DNA of 64,000 nucleotides, from assembly GCA_902806565.1 (NCBI GenBank), contig CADCXA010000055.1, positions 2,046,001 to 2,110,000 on the forward strand, read 5' to 3'. Positions 61,138 to 64,000 of this stretch are shown here, piece after piece; position 1 is the first letter of the stretch; each line of letters opens with the position of its first letter. Source of the DNA: Hypoxylon rubiginosum. Lineage: Eukaryota; Ascomycota; Sordariomycetes; Xylariales; Hypoxylaceae. The notes below the pieces were generated by a model, which did no database searches, was not told the DNA's origin, and saw only the letters and a list, made by a program, of their open reading frames with translations. The position numbers were made by a program, and so were the translations under genes.

Positions 61138-64000
61138 AAAACTTAAAAACCTGGTAAATTAAAACTTAAATACCTAATAATAAAACCAAGATATTAAAAT
61201 CTTTAAAAACTTAAATTTACACTTAAAATAATTATTTAAATAATTATATATTATAAAATATAAAATTAAAAGATTTTAATTAATATTATAAATATTAATA
61301 TAAAAATATATATTAATATATCTTAAAAAAAAAAACTTATTTAAAATATTAAAAATCTTAATTTTATAAACTAAACCATTTTTAGTTTAATTAGATATTA
61401 AATAAAGTTAATAAAAAAATCTTATATCTTAAAAAAATAAATTTTTTAAAGATATTTATAAAATTTATTTTATTAGTTTAATTTATTATTTTAATAATAA
61501 GATTTTTACTTAAACTAATAATAATATTTTTATAAAAAATATAATTATTTGTTAATAACTTAATTAATAACTTAATTAATATTTTAAAAAATATAGATTT
61601 TAAAAGTAATATATTACGTTTTTAAAAAAACCTATTAAAAAATGTAAAAATAAAATTAAAAAAAATCACTTAAAAAACCTTATATATATTTTTAAAATAA
61701 AACTTTTTATTTAATAACCTTTTTTCACGATTAATAGATTATTTACTACTTACTTTTTTACTTATTTTTTTTAAAGAAAATTTTTCTAAGTATTTATTAA
61801 ATATTTTAAAATTAAATATAAACCTTATTAACTTTATTACCACTAATATAAAAAATTAAAACCTTGAAAATATTTTTAAAAAACCAATTAAAATTAATTA
61901 TAATATTAACTTTATTTAAAAACAACTTTTATTTAATATTTTTTTTTTATTATACCCTAGAATAATTTTATCTTAATAATTATATTAACTTTTTTACTTA
62001 ATTATTTTAAATAATATAAATTTAATTATAATTATTAATATAGTTATTAATAACTTAAAAACCACAAATTAAAAAAAAAATTATATAAAAATATATTTAT
62101 ATTTATTCTTCCTTATTATAAATTTAAAATAATAAAAAAACATCTAGTTTAATAAGTTCTATATATTTTAATAACTATTTAATCTTAATTAATACTTTAT
62201 TTAATTTAAATATATTAATTAACTTAAGATTTTTAAAGTTTTTAAGTTTATATTTTCCTTAAAAATTAAACGTAAAATTAAAATTTTAATCTTTAAATAT
62301 ATTACCTAAAAAAAAATAAAAAATAAGCTTAAGAAAGTTTTTAATGTTATTAACTTAAAATAACATTTAATAATCTAAGATTAAATTAACATTTTAAAAA
62401 AAAAAATAAAAAATATAAACTTTTTTAAAATAGTTAATAACCTAATTTTTAATTATAAAATTATTATATTTAAAACTAAATTACAAGATAAACCAATTAA
62501 TAATAATATTTACTTTTATATATTATAAAAACTTTTATTTTTAACTGTTAAAAAACAGTTAGTTACTTATATTAAAAAAAGTTTTAATAACTTAAAAACT
62601 ATAAACTTTAAAAACTTTTAAAAAATAATAATTAAATAAATAAACTTTTACTTATAAATTTTTAATATAAATAAAAATAAAATTATTATTAATTATATTA
62701 AATATAATTTAAATAATAAGGATAATAATAATATCGTTAATTAAAAAACTTAAAAAATTAAAATTAATATTTAAACCTTATTAAAATTTACTATAAAAAA
62801 AAGCTTATTTTTATTATTTTTAATTAATAAAACTAATAAGTTTATTAAGTAGTTTTCTAAAATAAAAATCCAAAATATTAATTTAAAAAAAAAAATTAAA
62901 AACATAAAAAATAAACTTTATAATTTTAACTTTTATTTTAATAATTAAAGTTTATATTAAGTTAAAGTTATTATATTAATTAACATATTAAATATAAAAG
63001 GTTTTTTTTTTAACTTATAAATTAATTAAATTAAATTATTAATTAATTAAGTTTTATTAAATTATTAATAAACGTTTAATTTAAAATATATAAACTTAAA
63101 GTTAAATTATAATTTTTAAAACTGTTATTTTTATAAAAATATTTTTTATTTTATAATAAGCTATAAAATAATTAAATATTTAAATAATAATAATATCTTA
63201 CATTATAATTATATAAATAAAAAGTATATTTTAAAAGAAATAATAAAAAATATAAAACTTATAAATATTTTAATTTTTAAATATATTATTATTAAAATAT
63301 ACTATTAAAAAGTTTTTATTAAAAGAAATATTTTTAGTTATATTAAAAAATATAACCTAAGTAATAACTTAATTACTTGTTATATAAAATATTATTAAAT
63401 ATAAATTAAAATCTTCTATAAAATACAAATAAAAAAAAAAAAAAAAAAGCTATAAAAACCTTATCTATAAAAAAAACCAAATTAAATTAATATTTTTTAT
63501 TTAAATATTAATTTTACTTTAAACTTAAATAGTAATTTAATTTTTAATAATTTAAATATATATATTTACTATTATAAAAAATAAATATAAAAGGATTCTA
63601 ATTAAGTTAAAATATATATAATTTTTTAAATAAAAAACCCTAGCTAAATCTTTAATATTAAATAAAAAATAGGTTTTAAAAAAAACTTTATTAATATTAA
63701 CATTAAAAGTAAAAATAACAACGTTAAAAAAGTTTTATAAAAGTTTTTAAAAGTTATTAATTTTATTAAAAGTTTAAAACTTATTAAAATTAACGTTTTT
63801 TTTAATTATAAAGTTTAAAAATTTTAATTTAAAAAAATTATAATTAACTTAAATAAATAATTCCTAATTATTTAAAAAAAGATAATTTAAATAATACCAG
63901 GATTTATAAACCTATTTAAAAATATATTAAATAAATTATAAACTTATTTTACCTTTATATATATTATTAAACTTATTATTAAAAAATATAAAAAAAACCT

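Larger units (their letters stand above)
39477..64000. repeat. AT block 2: hypermutated, non-coding repeat-derived DNA
   Basis: At least 24.5 kb have the same extreme composition as block 1 and continue past the window. There is no coding-quality frame on either strand. The block shows long domains of strand asymmetry: C is kept more than G in about 42-50.2 kb, G is kept and C nearly absent in about 50.5-57.6 kb, and C is again favoured in about 60.5-64 kb. Small GC pockets survive, for example CCCCGGCC near 43209 and GGGGGG near 47420. I see no recognisable transposase, reverse transcriptase or LTR, and any original coding sequence is erased. Confidence 0.85.

Overview
The window reads as nuclear DNA of a filamentous ascomycete (Pezizomycotina; a sordariomycete is my guess). 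Introns are short (49-90 nt) with GT...AG ends and often a CTAAC-type branch site. The gene families are fungal: NST1, HET, MYND, a Msp1/spastin-like AAA ATPase, an UNC93-like transporter and Thr-rich secreted proteins. The DNA falls into two compartments: gene-bearing segments of ordinary base composition, and two enormous blocks of almost pure A+T (by eye about 5% G+C) with no coding capacity. These look like repeats destroyed by repeat-induced point mutation (RIP) or a similar cytosine deamination.

Layout. 1-15.78 kb is a normal gene segment. It holds the 3' part of NST1 (+), a small single-pass membrane protein (-), an unrecognised 267-residue ORF (+), a MYND zinc-finger protein (+), a HET-domain protein (-), and, head-to-head with it, an AAA ATPase (+) of three exons. 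15.78-31.16 kb is AT block 1. 31.17-39.48 kb is a gene island with a four-exon FAD-dependent oxidoreductase (-) and a nine-exon UNC93-like membrane transporter (+) that diverge from a shared 640-bp region. It also holds a Ser/Thr-rich secreted protein with a C-terminal cysteine domain (-) and a short remnant of a 2-oxoglutarate/Fe(II) oxygenase-like gene (-) whose start codon lies about 16 bp from AT block 2. 39.48-64.0 kb is AT block 2, which runs off the window.

How the pieces fit. Joining exons at consensus splice sites gives uninterrupted reading frames for the oxidoreductase (483 aa), the transporter (498 aa) and the AAA ATPase (788 aa). The island genes have therefore escaped the mutation that erased DNA on either side. 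The oxidoreductase/transporter pair suggests uptake and oxidation of a small amine or amino-acid-like compound, but that is inference. The HET/AAA pair shares 591 bp of upstream DNA and could be co-regulated in nonself recognition, again inference.

The most unusual content is in the AT blocks. A dispersed repeat with at least four copies differs between copies largely by C/T and G/A transitions. One copy keeps a 13-bp GC pocket whose counterpart in another copy is exactly what converting every C to T and every G to A would give, so mutation there went to completion in every context and on both strands. Block 2 also shows long domains of opposite strand asymmetry (C kept and G lost, then the reverse), and there are RIP-graded tandem minisatellites. 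Base-composition figures here are by-eye counts on sample lines, not computed statistics.
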